Below the pieces are notes generated by a model that was not told where the DNA came from, ran no database searches, and saw only the letters and a list, made by a program, of their open reading frames with translations. Source: Streptosporangium canum (GTDB taxonomy: Bacteria > Actinomycetota > Actinomycetes > Streptosporangiales > Streptosporangiaceae). Taken from it: 64,000 bases of DNA. Where the stretch lies: NCBI RefSeq assembly GCF_900113865.1, contig NZ_FOQY01000024.1, positions 62,001 through 126,000 of the forward strand. The letters are read 5' to 3'. Position numbers and translations under genes: made by a program. Positions 25,323-34,448 of this stretch are shown piece by piece (position 1 is the stretch's first letter; every line of letters begins with the position of its first letter).

Positions 25323-25916
25323 CTACTTACCGGGCGTGCACGCATAGAGCTGGCCGTAGCGTTTCTGAGCGATCCGCATCAGCTCGATCGTGTCCCTGAT
25401 CCCATCCCTGCCCTTGGCGATCTGCGCCAGGTAGAGGGTGATGATCCTCTGCTTGCCGCCGCAATTGAACCTGGCCACCACCTGGTACGGCTGTTCGTCA
25501 ACCCCCGCATACGCAAGATGTACCGCTAGCCCCTCGCCAAGGTCGGCGGGCAAAGTAGCCGCTCCATGCCTGGTGAAGACCTTCCGTCTGTCATCCATGA
25601 CCTCGCCCAGGTACTCACGCGTCGATTGAGGGGCCTCCTGCATCCACGCGACGCTTAATGATTTAGGTATGGCCCCCGGCGTCCCGCAGTCACCGTTCGT
25701 TTCGTTGCCATTCGTCTGCTCGCTGAGAGAGCCTTTCACACCACTGACTAGCCGGAATGCCTGGTCAGGTACAAATTTGCAGACATAGGGGGGCGAATCA
25801 ACGATCGCGTCTGTGGCGACCGGCGCAGGCGTAGGGAGAGCCGAATCCTCCGGAGTGCATGCCGTACCGAGGAGCATGACGGCGATCAGCGCGACCAGTT
25901 GACAGCGAAACCTCAT
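25323..25916 (-). CDS. Lipoprotein of unknown function
   Basis: A 197-residue protein with a lipoprotein signal peptide ending in LLGTAC (Cys20), then a spacer and a globular domain with three further cysteines (YVCKF, GDCGTP, FNCGGK) plus one near the C-terminus (YACTPGK). The shape resembles DUF3558-type actinobacterial lipoproteins, but this is not certain. Its ATG overlaps the stop of the EF-hand protein frame by 4 bases, making it the last gene of a three-gene operon with that gene and the WXG-like gene. Confidence 0.75.
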   Translation of the reverse strand: MRFRCQLVALIAVMLLGTACTPEDSALPTPAPVATDAIVDSPPYVCKFVPDQAFRLVSGVKGSLSEQTNGNETNGDCGTPGAIPKSLSVAWMQEAPQSTREYLGEVMDDRRKVFTRHGAATLPADLGEGLAVHLAYAGVDEQPYQVVARFNCGGKQRIITLYLAQIAKGRDGIRDTIELMRIAQKRYGQLYACTPGK

Positions 25917-27795
25917 TTACCGCCTCCCGTGGAGGGCGGGATCTGGAGGTTGAGGTAGTCATCCACCTCGCTGGTTACGCGGAAGGTACCTCTGAAGCGG
26001 TCATGTAGGTCCTTGCCCTTACCGTTTTCATGGACCCATGTAAGGAATTGACTGTACTCCGACGGGCTCATCTCGGTGAACGGCTTGATCGTCGGAGGGT
26101 TCCCGGCCGCGAAGGATTGGCCTTTCAGATCGACCTCGTCGAGCATCCCCTTGTTCAGCATGGCGGTGGCGATCATCTGCTCTGCCAGCCTCTCCACGGC
26201 GAGCCGGTTGTCGGCCAGGCTCGCGTACGTCTCGTCCAGGCTCAGCCCCTTCTCCGACACCAGCCCGGCGACCCACTTGGCAGTCGCGTCGTAGCCGGCC
26301 CCGGCCGCCTTGTCGTAAGGGGTGGTGAGCAGCGACCCGAAGGCGCCGGTGGCCAGTTCCCCCACCTGTTTGGCGCCCGGAACCGGGATCAGCCCGATCG
26401 TGTCACGGACCATGGTCTGCAACGCCGAGCTCGCCTTCTTGTCGTCGAGTCCCTCGGCGATCAGCGCCTGGCGGCGGATCTCCACGATGTGCGAGAAGGG
26501 GCGGGCCTCGCCCACGATGTTGTCGACGAGGAACTGCCCGACGTCGGCCTTGCCGATCCGGCCGTCCTCGTCGTAGTCGAACGTCTTGAGGTCGGCCATG
26601 GTGAAACCGAGCTGCTTGAGGTTGGAGCTGTCGAGGCCCACCGGGGGCATGCTGTCGAGTGCCGCTTTCATGTGCTCGGTCTGCGCCCGCATCAGCGCCT
26701 CGAACCCGGCGTCGTCGCGGGTGGCCAGCGCCAGCGCGTAGGACATGGCCGTGGCGTCGGCCTTGCCGAACGTCCCGTGGTTGAGGAGAAGGTTGGAGAC
26801 CTGGTCGATGTTGGCCGCCATCGCGCGTGCAGGAGATCGCCCACGGCCGAGGATCTCGTCTTCCTGTCGGGGTTCGCCGTCCCCGCGCCGGATCTCAGCA
26901 GGCCGCCCAGCCCCAGAGCGCCGGCGAGGTCCGGCAGGGACACCTGTGCGTCGTGGTGGTATTCGGTGGCCGCGGCCCACCTGCGCCGGTACTGCTCCTT
27001 CTCGTAGGCGACCGCGTCGCCGCCGACGGTCCGCATGAACGTCGCGGAGAACGGCGTCTTCCCGTCGTGGGCGCCCCAGATCAGCGCCTGGGCCTGGTAT
27101 CCCGCGTACTTCGCGCCGCCGGCGGCATGGTCCGCCCGGCCCTGTTCGATGAGCTCTCTGAGGAACCCGTCACCGGCGTAGGCCCTGTTCTCCGGGTCGG
27201 TCCCGGCGGCGAGAGCGGTGCTCAGCAGGCGCAGCGTCTGCTTGCCCTGCGTGGAGAGGCCGTTCATCCGAGCCGACTCCCCGCGCTTCGCGGCGTCCCG
27301 GAGCTGTGCGGCGAGCGTGCCGGGCAGCTCGGTGACTCCCTTGGCCCCCAACGTCCTCAGGAACACCCCGGCGAACTCCGGATCGGCCGCCCGGCCGGCG
27401 TATTTCCGCAGCCCGGCCAGGGCCTTGGCGTCCCCGTCAGCGGCGGCGCGCGCGAGGCGGGCGGCCAGGGTCCCGTCCAGCAGGCTCTGGGCGGCGTCCA
27501 GCCCGTCGGGCATCTCCATGAAGGATCCGGCGGTGGTGGAGGTGCCGAAGCTGATCTTCTGCTGCTCCATCTCGCGGATCAGTGCCTGCCGCCGCCGCAG
27601 GTCCTCGGCCTGCTTGCCGACCCGGCCGGCCAGCTCGCGCAGGCGCAGCGCCGGAGCGGTGTCCAGCCCGGCGCCGTGCAGCTCGCCGTACAGGCTCTCC
27701 GCCAGCTGCTCGATCCGCCCGGCGGCCCGGGTGTGCCCGCCGGCCATCGTGTCGAACTCGGGCTGCCTGACCCCGCTGAACTCCGCGCCGGTCAT
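25913..27795 (-). pseudogene. Large EF-hand-containing protein, split by a frameshift near 26825
   Basis: Two minus-strand frames join into one protein of about 627 residues. The first (from ATG 27795) is helical (TMAGGHTRAAGRIEQLAESLYGELHGAGLDTAPALRLREL) and intact up to AVGDLLHAR, where it shifts; the second continues in another frame from about 26822 (MAANIDQVSNLLLNHGTFGKADATAMS) to 25913. The second half has a calcium-loop-like DYDEDGRIGKADV. The layout resembles DUF6571-type actinobacterial proteins, but this is tentative. Either the gene is broken or the sequence has a one-base error; no slippery heptamer for programmed shifting is visible. It overlaps both neighbours by 4 bases. Confidence 0.65.
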
Positions 27796-28034
27796 GACGC
27801 GCCCGGCAGAGACGCCAATCTGCTCCGCGCGCTGTGCACCGCCCTGGCGAGCAGGTCGCGCAGCTCCCGCTGGTCGGCGTTGACCTGGGTGCCGAACCGG
27901 GCTCCGGTGGGTCCCACCCACGCGTCGCCCTCCATCAGGCGGCAGGAGGGGGCGAGCGCCCACCAGTGCTCGTCCGACAGCCGCTGGATCCGCTCCACCA
28001 CCGCCCGCATCGCCTCGCGATCGAGGTCAGCCAC
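27792..28034 (-). CDS. Small WXG100-like helical protein
   Basis: An 80-residue protein, mostly two helices around a WVGPTGARFGTQV turn (Trp-x-Gly) in the second half: helix one MADLDREAMRAVVERIQRLSDEHWWAL, helix two QRELRDLLARAVHSARSRLASL. Size and layout recall WXG100/ESX partner proteins encoded before large DUF6571-like or toxin-like genes. It opens the operon and its stop overlaps the next ATG by 4 bases. No ESX secretion machinery is encoded in the window. Confidence 0.65.
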   Translation of the reverse strand: MADLDREAMRAVVERIQRLSDEHWWALAPSCRLMEGDAWVGPTGARFGTQVNADQRELRDLLARAVHSARSRLASLPGAS

Positions 28035-28220
28035 GACGAACTCCCGTATGGCGCTGGACAGAAACAGATCAGAAAGCGGCGCCCCCGCGCCCGTTACAGA
28101 TTAATCAACGGCGCGCTGATCAAACAACTCCCTATATTCATAAAAGACGGAGAATGTCTAGTTTGGTTAGTGAAAGTCATATCGAAAAATCGGGAAGTCC
28201 GGCCTGCCGTTGCGCGGCCG

Positions 28221-28700
28221 TCACGGGTACTCCGTCGCGGCGAGCTTTTCGAGCGCCGGTCCCGTGAGCCGGTAGGTGTCCCATCCGTCGAGCGGCTCGG
28301 CGCCGAGTGCCCGGTAGAACTCGATGGACGGGGTGTTCCAGTCGAGAACCGCCCATTCGAACCGGCCGTAGCCGCGTTCCACGCATATGCGGGCGAGCTC
28401 GATGAGCAGTTGCTTTCCATACCCGGATCCCCGGTGGACGGGATGCACGTAGAGATCTTCGAGGTGGATTCCATGCCTGCCCAGCCAGGTGGAGTAGGTC
28501 ACGAACCAGAGCGCGAACCCCGTCACAGTCTGTCCGTCGGTGGCGATGTGGCAGAACACGGCGGGGGACGGTCCGAAGAGGGCGTCGTGGAGCTGGTCGG
28601 CGGTGGTCTCGACCTCGTCGAGCGCCTTCTCGTACTCCGCGAGCCCACGGATCATGTCGATGATCGCCGGAACGTCATCCGGCGTTGCGGGACGAATCAT
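28221..28700 (-). CDS. GNAT N-acetyltransferase (diamine acetyltransferase-like)
   Basis: A 159-residue protein with the SSAT-like beginning MIRPATPDDVPAIIDMIRGLAEYEKALDE, an ALWFVTYSTWLGRHGIHLEDLYV core, the acetyl-CoA loop VHPVHRGSGYGKQLL and the late WAVLDWNTPSIEFYRALGAEP motif. These features match spermidine/thialysine acetyltransferase-like enzymes, which modify amines or amino acids; the exact substrate is unknown. It stands alone between the WXG-like operon and the EF-hand gene. Confidence 0.9.
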   Translation of the reverse strand: MIRPATPDDVPAIIDMIRGLAEYEKALDEVETTADQLHDALFGPSPAVFCHIATDGQTVTGFALWFVTYSTWLGRHGIHLEDLYVHPVHRGSGYGKQLLIELARICVERGYGRFEWAVLDWNTPSIEFYRALGAEPLDGWDTYRLTGPALEKLAATEYP

Positions 28701-28864
28701 GGGGGAAGTCTAGGCTTCCGCGGTGAGCGGACCGGCCCGGCAAAGCACCCGATCAATGATAAAAGCCCATATTTAGGGGCAGGTGGCTCCGTGGACGGGA
28801 CTCCCGTAAGTTGTCTGCTGATCGAACGCGGGGCGTTCACAGGTCGTCGAGGAAGGCGGATCAC

Positions 28865-29083
28865 ATGTCGACAGAGCCCACCGGTGCGCGGCTGGCCGAG
28901 CTGAGGCAGGCATTCGCCGCCATCGACGCCGACGGCGACGGCTTCATCACGGAGAGGGAGTTCGGTGAGCGCTTCCCCGGCCTGCCCGCCGAGGCCATCG
29001 GATCGCTGAACCGGGACGCCGACTCCGACGGCGACGGCCGCTTCTCCTTCGAGGAGTTCGTCCGGCTCGTGTCCGTCGACTGA
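28865..29083 (+). CDS. EF-hand calcium-binding protein (calerythrin-like, short)
   Basis: ATG 28865 gives 72 residues, essentially two EF hands: loop one DADGDGFITERE (residues about 22-33) and loop two DADSDGDGRFSFEEF (about 56-68, within NRDADSDGDGRF). Both loops have Asp/Gly/Glu at the calcium-coordinating positions. Small two-EF-hand proteins are frequent in filamentous actinomycetes as calcium sensors or buffers. It converges on the hybrid kinase gene with 34 bases between the stops. Confidence 0.9.
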   Translation: MSTEPTGARLAELRQAFAAIDADGDGFITEREFGERFPGLPAEAIGSLNRDADSDGDGRFSFEEFVRLVSVD

Positions 29084-29117
29084 TGGGAGCTGCCGGGCAG
29101 ACCGACCCGGGCGGCTC

Positions 29118-32100
29118 TCACACGCCGGCGAGGGTGAAGCCGAGCAGGGCCACGTCGTCGCGGGTGCCCTCGTCGCCGACCAGGGCGAGCAGTGCCTCCA
29201 GCTGGGAGTCGAGGTCCAGCCCGGCCGCCTTCACCATCTCGGAGCGGAGCCTGGCCATGCCGGCCAGGATGTCCGCCGACCGCCTCTCGACGATCCCGTC
29301 GGTGTAGAGGAGCAGCCGGTCGCCCGGCTCCAGACGGGTCTCCGCCGTGCTGAAGACCGTGGACGGCAGGGCGCCGACCAGCGGGGCGAGCGCACTGCCG
29401 AGGTAGTCGACCTCCCCGTCCGCCCTGCAGATCAGGATGGGCGGATGGCCCGCGCTGGAGTACTGCAGGCGCCCGGTCGACAGTGACAGCCGCACGCACA
29501 GGACCGTTCCGTGCATCCGGTCGTAGCGGCCGGTCGTCATCCGGTTGAGACGGCCGAGGGTCCGGCCCGGGTCGGGGTCCTCCAGGGCGTACGCTCTCAG
29601 CGCGTTGCGCATCCGGCCCATGGTCGCGGCGGCCTTTACCCCCTTGCCGACGATGTCGCCGATCACCAGCACCACCTCGTCGCCGGAGACGCGGATGACG
29701 TCGTACCAGTCGCCGCCGACGCTGGACTCGTCGTTGCCCGGGCGATAGCGGCCGACGATCTCCGCACCGCTGATGCGGGGAACCTCGGGCAGCAGGGCGA
29801 GCTGCAGCGTGGTCGCGATCCGGTGCTCCACCTCCAGCTGCTTCAGGTTCTCCAGGCGCGCGGCGGTGAGCTGGGCGAGCTGCCGGAGCACCGTGTCGTC
29901 CCCGCCGTCCCCGCCGTCCCCGCGGGCCTCGTCGCCGGAGACGGTGGCGTTCGGCGGCTCGACCCGCAGACCGTCGCCGGAGGCGAGCGTCACCCGCGCG
30001 CCCGGGGAGTCGGCCAGCAGCCGGCCGTACTTCTCTGTGAGAGTCAGCACCTCGGGTGCCGACGACGCCCCGTTGATCGCGAGGGCCGCCTCCGTCAGCT
30101 CGCGGAGCTGGCGGTTGTGGCGCGAGCGGGCGGCGGCCAGCCGCAGGACGCCGCGCACCCGGGTGAGCAGCTCCCTGGCGGAGAACGGCTTCACCAGGTA
30201 TTCGTCGGCCCCCGCGGTGAGTCCCGTCAGGGACTCCTCCTTGCCGGCCCGCGCCGACAGCAGCATGATCGACACGCTCCGGGTGCCGGGGTCGGCGCGC
30301 AGCCTGCGCACCAGCTCCAGGCCGTCCATCCCGGGCATCATCACGTCGGCGATGACCAGGTCGGGGTTCTGCTCCCTGGCGGCGTTCAGGGCGGCGGCCC
30401 CGTCGGCCACCGCCGTCACCGGCCAGTGCGGGCTGAGCAGGCGGACGAGATACTCCCGCAGGTCGGCGTTGTCGTCGGCCACCAGGATCCGCTCGACGGC
30501 CGGACGGCCGGCGGAGTGCTCCGCCGCGGTTCCGTCCGTCGCCTTCCCGTCCGCCCGCTCCTCCGGCACCGGCAGCCACAGCCCCTCGCCCGGTCCCGTT
30601 CCGTACGGCGTCGCCGCGGCGGCGAGCTGGTCCTGGGGAAGGTGCGCCGAGCCGTACGGCAGGGTGATCGTGAAGGTCGTCCCCTCGCCGAGACGGCTGT
30701 CCGCCTCGATCCGGCCGCCGTGCAGGGCGATCAGCTCGCGCGCCAGCGCCAGGCCGATGCCCGTCCCCTCGAGGCTGCGCGACGGCGAGCCGCTGACCCG
30801 GTGGAAGCGCTCGAAGAGGTTCGGGATCTCGTGATCGGGGATGCCGACCCCGGTGTCGGAGACCGTGACCACGGCATGGTCGTCATCGGACCGGACGCCG
30901 ACCGTGACACCACCCGCGAACGTGTGCCGCAGCGCGTTGGAGAGCAGGTTGAAGACGATCCTCTCCCACATGTGCCGGTCGAGGTGGACCGGCTCCGGCA
31001 GCGGCCCGCCCTCCATCCGCAGGGTGAGCCCGACGCTCTCCATCGACGAACGGAACACGCCGGCCAGCTCGGCGGTCTGCGCGGCCAGGTCGGTCGGCTG
31101 GTAGCGGGCGCGGGTCCGTCCGGAGTCGACGCTGGTGAAGTCGAGCACGTCGTTGACCAGCGTGAGCAGCCGCATCGCGTTGCGCCGGGCCGTACGGAGG
31201 ACGGCGTGCTGCTCGGAGCCGAGCGAGGGGTCGTCGAGCAACTCCTGCAGCGGACCCAGGATCAGCGCCAGCGGGGTGCGCAGCTCGTGGCTGATGTTGG
31301 CGAAGAACGCGGTCTTGGCGTCGTCGAGCTCCGCGAGTTCCCGCGCCCGGCGGCGTTCGTGCTCGTGGGCCTCGGCGGCGGACAGCGCCCGCGACGCCCC
31401 GGCCGTGAGCACCTCGAAGAACTCCTCGTACGGCCCGCGCGCCTGGAGCATCGGGTTCGTGCCGCACACGAGCACGCCCAGGACGCGGGCGCCCGAGGTG
31501 AGGGACAGGGCGACCGCCGGGCCGGACGCGCCGAAGGGCTCGCCGGAAAGCTCCGTCACGTTGCCCGCGCCCGTCATGGACCGCCGGAGGTCGTCGTTCG
31601 CGCGGATCCGCGCCGGAGCCGTGCCGTGCGGCACGGCGAGCCGCAGGCCCCCGTCGTCGTCCATGAGGTAGACGAGGGCGAACGGCACGTCGTCGCGTGC
31701 CTCGCCGAGGACCGAGACGACGGCCCGCGCCACCTCCTGCCGCGTGACCGCTCCACTCGCCGCCACGCCGACCCGGCTCAGCGTGCGCAGCCTGCGCTCG
31801 GCGAGCACCCGGCCGGTCGTCTCGCTGACCAGGCACAGCACTCCGCCGACCGTTCCGTCGTCCAGCCATATGGGGCTGTAGGAGACGTCGAAGTAGGTCT
31901 GTTCGAGAAAGCCGTGGCGTTCCAGGAGAAAGGGGTGGTCCCGGGCCCAGAAGGGCTCGCCCGTCTCGCGCACCCCGTCGAGCAGCGGGCGCAGGACGTC
32001 CCAGGTCTCCCGCCAGTTCTCCACGGCCGGGCGGCCCAGAGCGGCCGGATGCTTGTCGCCGATGGTGGGGATGTAGGCGTCGTTGTAGAGGGGGATGTGC

Positions 32101-32270
32101 TCCGGCCCCCAGAAAACGACGATCTGCATCCCGGAGGAGAGAGCGATGTCGACGGCGCCCCTGAGGGGGGCGGGCCACTGCTCCATCGGTCCCAGGGGAG
32201 TGGTCCCCCAGTCGTGCTCGCGGATCCGCACGCCCATCTCACCGCCGCCGGAGGGGGTCTCCTTCTGCAT
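29118..32270 (-). CDS. Hybrid histidine kinase with receiver and PP2C phosphatase domains
   Basis: A 1050-residue cytoplasmic protein. Order: PAS-like sensor (about 1-160); GAF-like region (about 170-300); HisKA with FFANISHELRTPL (about 325); HATPase with NLLSNALRHT, SDTGVGIP and GTGIGLALA; receiver (ILVADDNADLR, phospho-acceptor in DVMMPGMDG, Lys in LVKPFS); linker; and a SpoIIE/PP2C domain with metal aspartates in GGDWYDV, IGDIVGKG, YTDGIVE and DDVALLGF. A phosphorelay within the protein probably controls the phosphatase, whose likely target is a STAS protein. It starts behind GGGGAG and is divergent from the STAS/RsbW pair. Confidence 0.95.
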   Translation of the reverse strand: MQKETPSGGGEMGVRIREHDWGTTPLGPMEQWPAPLRGAVDIALSSGMQIVVFWGPEHIPLYNDAYIPTIGDKHPAALGRPAVENWRETWDVLRPLLDGVRETGEPFWARDHPFLLERHGFLEQTYFDVSYSPIWLDDGTVGGVLCLVSETTGRVLAERRLRTLSRVGVAASGAVTRQEVARAVVSVLGEARDDVPFALVYLMDDDGGLRLAVPHGTAPARIRANDDLRRSMTGAGNVTELSGEPFGASGPAVALSLTSGARVLGVLVCGTNPMLQARGPYEEFFEVLTAGASRALSAAEAHEHERRRARELAELDDAKTAFFANISHELRTPLALILGPLQELLDDPSLGSEQHAVLRTARRNAMRLLTLVNDVLDFTSVDSGRTRARYQPTDLAAQTAELAGVFRSSMESVGLTLRMEGGPLPEPVHLDRHMWERIVFNLLSNALRHTFAGGVTVGVRSDDDHAVVTVSDTGVGIPDHEIPNLFERFHRVSGSPSRSLEGTGIGLALARELIALHGGRIEADSRLGEGTTFTITLPYGSAHLPQDQLAAAATPYGTGPGEGLWLPVPEERADGKATDGTAAEHSAGRPAVERILVADDNADLREYLVRLLSPHWPVTAVADGAAALNAAREQNPDLVIADVMMPGMDGLELVRRLRADPGTRSVSIMLLSARAGKEESLTGLTAGADEYLVKPFSARELLTRVRGVLRLAAARSRHNRQLRELTEAALAINGASSAPEVLTLTEKYGRLLADSPGARVTLASGDGLRVEPPNATVSGDEARGDGGDGGDDTVLRQLAQLTAARLENLKQLEVEHRIATTLQLALLPEVPRISGAEIVGRYRPGNDESSVGGDWYDVIRVSGDEVVLVIGDIVGKGVKAAATMGRMRNALRAYALEDPDPGRTLGRLNRMTTGRYDRMHGTVLCVRLSLSTGRLQYSSAGHPPILICRADGEVDYLGSALAPLVGALPSTVFSTAETRLEPGDRLLLYTDGIVERRSADILAGMARLRSEMVKAAGLDLDSQLEALLALVGDEGTRDDVALLGFTLAGV

Positions 32271-32286
32271 CTCACTCCCCGCGTAT

Positions 32287-32307
32287 CAGGTAATGTGACC
32301 ATACCTG
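32287..32307. promoter_or_regulatory. Inverted repeat in the divergent kinase/STAS promoter region
   Basis: CAGGTA-N9-TACCTG, in the 65-bp gap between the hybrid kinase start and the STAS gene start. Extending outward, ATCAGGTA and TACCTGGT pair with one mismatch. A site here could control both transcripts. Confidence 0.55.
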
Positions 32308-32335
32308 GTGCGACAAGAGATCCTGCGATGAGGAC

Positions 32336-32662
32336 ATGGGCATTCACCTTGAGGGACGGATGGATCCCGACGGTTCGCGCGTGATCATCCCGATCGGCGA
32401 CCTCGACCGTGACGCGGCGGATACGCTGGCCGCCGCGGTGAACGAGAGCCTCGCCCATCCGCCCGGCAGACTGGTGATCCAGATGACGCACGTGCAGTTC
32501 TGCGACTCCTCCGGGATCGTCACCCTGCTCGACGCCCACGCCGACGCGGCGCGTCTGGGCACGGAGCTCGTCCTCGCCGACGTCGGCGACCACCTGCGGG
32601 CGCTCTTCCAGATCTCCGCTCTCGACCAGGTCGTACGGATTGTCGAAGAGTCCCGTGGCTGA
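32336..32662 (+). CDS. STAS-domain anti-anti-sigma factor
   Basis: A 108-residue single STAS domain. The phosphorylatable serine is in VQFCDSSGIVTLLDA (residue about 60), the standard SpoIIAA/RsbV position. It binds the partner ATPase when dephosphorylated, releasing a sigma factor or other target. Its stop overlaps the start of the RsbW-like gene by 8 bases, and the divergent PP2C hybrid is the obvious phosphatase for it. Confidence 0.92.
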   Translation: MGIHLEGRMDPDGSRVIIPIGDLDRDAADTLAAAVNESLAHPPGRLVIQMTHVQFCDSSGIVTLLDAHADAARLGTELVLADVGDHLRALFQISALDQVVRIVEESRG

Positions 32663-33125
32663 GGCGGCCCGCGAGGGCGTCCGGACGGCTCAGGAGAGCC
32701 CCGAGGCCGCGCAGGCGCCCCCGGAGGGCGAGACGGCCGCGGACGGCGTCCGGACGCTCTCCCTCCCGATCGCCGGAGATCTCGCCGGGATCCGGAGGCT
32801 GGCGCGCCGGTTCCTGGAGCCGGAGGCCCTCGACGAGATGCGGGAGAAGAACTTCATCCTCGCCGTCAGCGAGGCCGCCAACAACGTGCTCGACCACGCC
32901 GGCACCGGCGGCACCATCATCCTGCGGCGCGGAGCCGGCCGGGTCGTCGCGGAGATAAGCGACCGGGCGGGGCTGCTCACCGACGCCGAGGCGGGCATGG
33001 TCCCGCCGCCGGTCGGATCCCGCCGGGGCTACGGGCTCTGGCTGATGCGCCAGATGTGCGACGGGGTGGAGATCCTCCACGACCCGGCCGGATCGACGAT
33101 CCGGCTCACCATCCTGCGCGCCTGA
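32655..33125 (+). CDS. RsbW-like serine kinase/anti-sigma factor
   Basis: GTG 32655 behind GAAGAG gives 156 residues; TTG 32640 is an alternative. About 35 N-terminal residues are disordered (EGVRTAQESPEAAQAPPEG), followed by a GHKL ATPase domain with N-box ILAVSEAANNVLDHAG, G1-like EISDRAGLLT and G2 RRGYGLWLMRQMCDG. It completes a partner-switching module with the STAS protein it overlaps and the PP2C hybrid upstream. No sigma factor gene is nearby, so its target is encoded elsewhere. Confidence 0.92.
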   Translation: MAEAAREGVRTAQESPEAAQAPPEGETAADGVRTLSLPIAGDLAGIRRLARRFLEPEALDEMREKNFILAVSEAANNVLDHAGTGGTIILRRGAGRVVAEISDRAGLLTDAEAGMVPPPVGSRRGYGLWLMRQMCDGVEILHDPAGSTIRLTILRA

Positions 33126-33345
33126 CCCCGTCCGGGCACCGGTCCGCGGTCCGGCCTGCCGTCCTGCGCGCCCGGTCCCCGTTCGGGCCTCGGCCGGTGG
33201 TCCGGTCCTGTGCGCCCGACCTCCATTCAGGCCTCGGCCGGTGGTTCTGTGCGCCCGGTTCCCGTTAGGCCTCGGCCGGTAGCCCGATCCGTGGTCCTGT
33301 GCGTCCGGTTCCCGTCTAGGACTCGGTCAGCGGGTCCTGCCGCTC
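33109..33345. repeat. Degenerate tandem repeats bridging two convergent gene ends
   Basis: Five imperfect units of about 40-48 bp, each starting (T)CCTG(C/T)GCG(C/T)CC and containing a CCTCGGCCGGT(G/A) segment, fill the gap between the RsbW-like stop and the convergent small gene. The first unit includes the RsbW stop (ATCCTGCGCGCCTGACC) and the last includes the stop of the minus-strand gene (CTAGGACTCGGTCAGCGGGT). Confidence 0.75.
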
Positions 33346-33588
33346 GCTGATGCGGGTCGCCCACCTGCGGATCTGCGCTCCGTCGAACTGCTGGATCCCA
33401 GGAAGCTGCAGCAGGGCCGCCCGCAGGGCCTCGTCCACCTCGTCGACCGGCCCGCCGCTGTGTGAGGCGCTGACACGCTGCAGCACCTGGGTGGTCCGGG
33501 CGTCGAACTGCGGCCTCTTCCCGGCGGCGGTGCGCATGGCCACGTCGCGAAGGGCGGCGTTGTCCATGGTGATACGGATGCGAGACAT
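33316..33588 (-). CDS. Hypothetical 90-residue protein
   Basis: Not recognised. The sequence begins MSRIRITMDNAALRDVAMRTAAGKR and continues as an amphipathic helical protein (VDEVDEALRAALLQLPGIQQFDGAQIRRWATRISE) with no signal peptide or cysteine. Its stop lies in the repeat block shared with the RsbW-like gene. Codon usage looks genuine (GC at third positions) and it fills an otherwise empty gap. Confidence 0.55.
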   Translation of the reverse strand: MSRIRITMDNAALRDVAMRTAAGKRPQFDARTTQVLQRVSASHSGGPVDEVDEALRAALLQLPGIQQFDGAQIRRWATRISERQDPLTES

Positions 33589-33829
33589 CCTCGATTCCCC
33601 CCGAAGAACATAGGTTTCACGGGACCGGTGCCGATAGGTCGTTTCCGACCAGATCAGGGGACTGATCTATGTCCTGACCTGTTAAAACGTGATTCCGGTC
33701 CTGAGGGAGTGTCTCACGGCGTCCCGTGATGGATCACCAGGACGCGCCATTCACGGGCCACACGCGGGCCGATGGCCCGGACTGTTTTACCTGTTCGTGG
33801 CCGGTGTCGCGGCCGGGGTGGACGCCACC

Positions 33830-34429
33830 TCACGCCTGTGCCTCCGCGCTGGGCCGCTCGACGCCTCCCCGGGGACGACGCGCGGTGAAGGCGTGGGCGC
33901 CCTCGGCCCAGGTCCGGTCGAGATCGGAGCCTTCCGGGTAGCGGCCGTCGAGCTCCAGGATCACCATCCCGTGCGCGAAGGACCACAGTGCCTGGGCCAG
34001 GTACGGCTCGCCGGCGGCCAGGAAGAAGGGGGTGCCCGCCCATTCCTCCAGGCCGGGGGCGAGCCGCTGCCGGGGGAGCGGGCCCGAGGTCGTCAGGCGG
34101 TAGAGGTTGGGATGGGCGAGGCCGATGCGCCGGTAGGCGCGGAGCACCGCGCCGATCGGCTCCTCGGGGGGAGTCGCGTGGCGGGCCGCGTCGAGCGCCG
34201 CGTGGAGGGCCGCCCCGGTCTCGGCGAGCCCTCGCTCCATGAGTGCCGCCTCGACGGCGGCCTTGTCGGAGAAGTGCTTGTAGAGCGACGGGGCCCGGAT
34301 GCCGAGCCGGTCGGCCAGCGCCCGCACGGTAAGTGCGTCACGCCCCTCCTCCTCCAGCAGCACCCGGGCGGCTGACACGATCTCCGCCGCCCGAGGGGTG
34401 AGGGAGCTCAGTTCAGGCACGGTGCTCAT
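33830..34429 (-). CDS. TetR/AcrR-family repressor (WHG-type C-terminus)
   Basis: A 199-residue protein with the TetR helix-turn-helix at about 15-60 (ILSAARVLLEEEG-like start, LADRLGIRAPSLYKHFSDKAAVEAAL) and a ligand domain ending with the ALWSFAHGMVILELDGRYPEGSDLDRTW motif of the TetR_C_13/WHG group. It is the second gene after an SRPBCC protein, 20 bases downstream, and the operon is preceded by two matching palindromes that are its probable operators. Confidence 0.92.
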   Translation of the reverse strand: MSTVPELSSLTPRAAEIVSAARVLLEEEGRDALTVRALADRLGIRAPSLYKHFSDKAAVEAALMERGLAETGAALHAALDAARHATPPEEPIGAVLRAYRRIGLAHPNLYRLTTSGPLPRQRLAPGLEEWAGTPFFLAAGEPYLAQALWSFAHGMVILELDGRYPEGSDLDRTWAEGAHAFTARRPRGGVERPSAEAQA

Positions 34430-34448
34430 CGCGGCATCTTTTCAGCGC

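Noticed and set aside
26800..26850. Programmed ribosomal frameshifting in the EF-hand gene
   Set aside because: No slippery heptamer or following hairpin was seen at the junction; mutation or sequence error is simpler.
29511..32384. A 957-codon frame opposite the hybrid kinase gene
   Set aside because: Shadow frame; the kinase domains on the minus strand are unambiguous.
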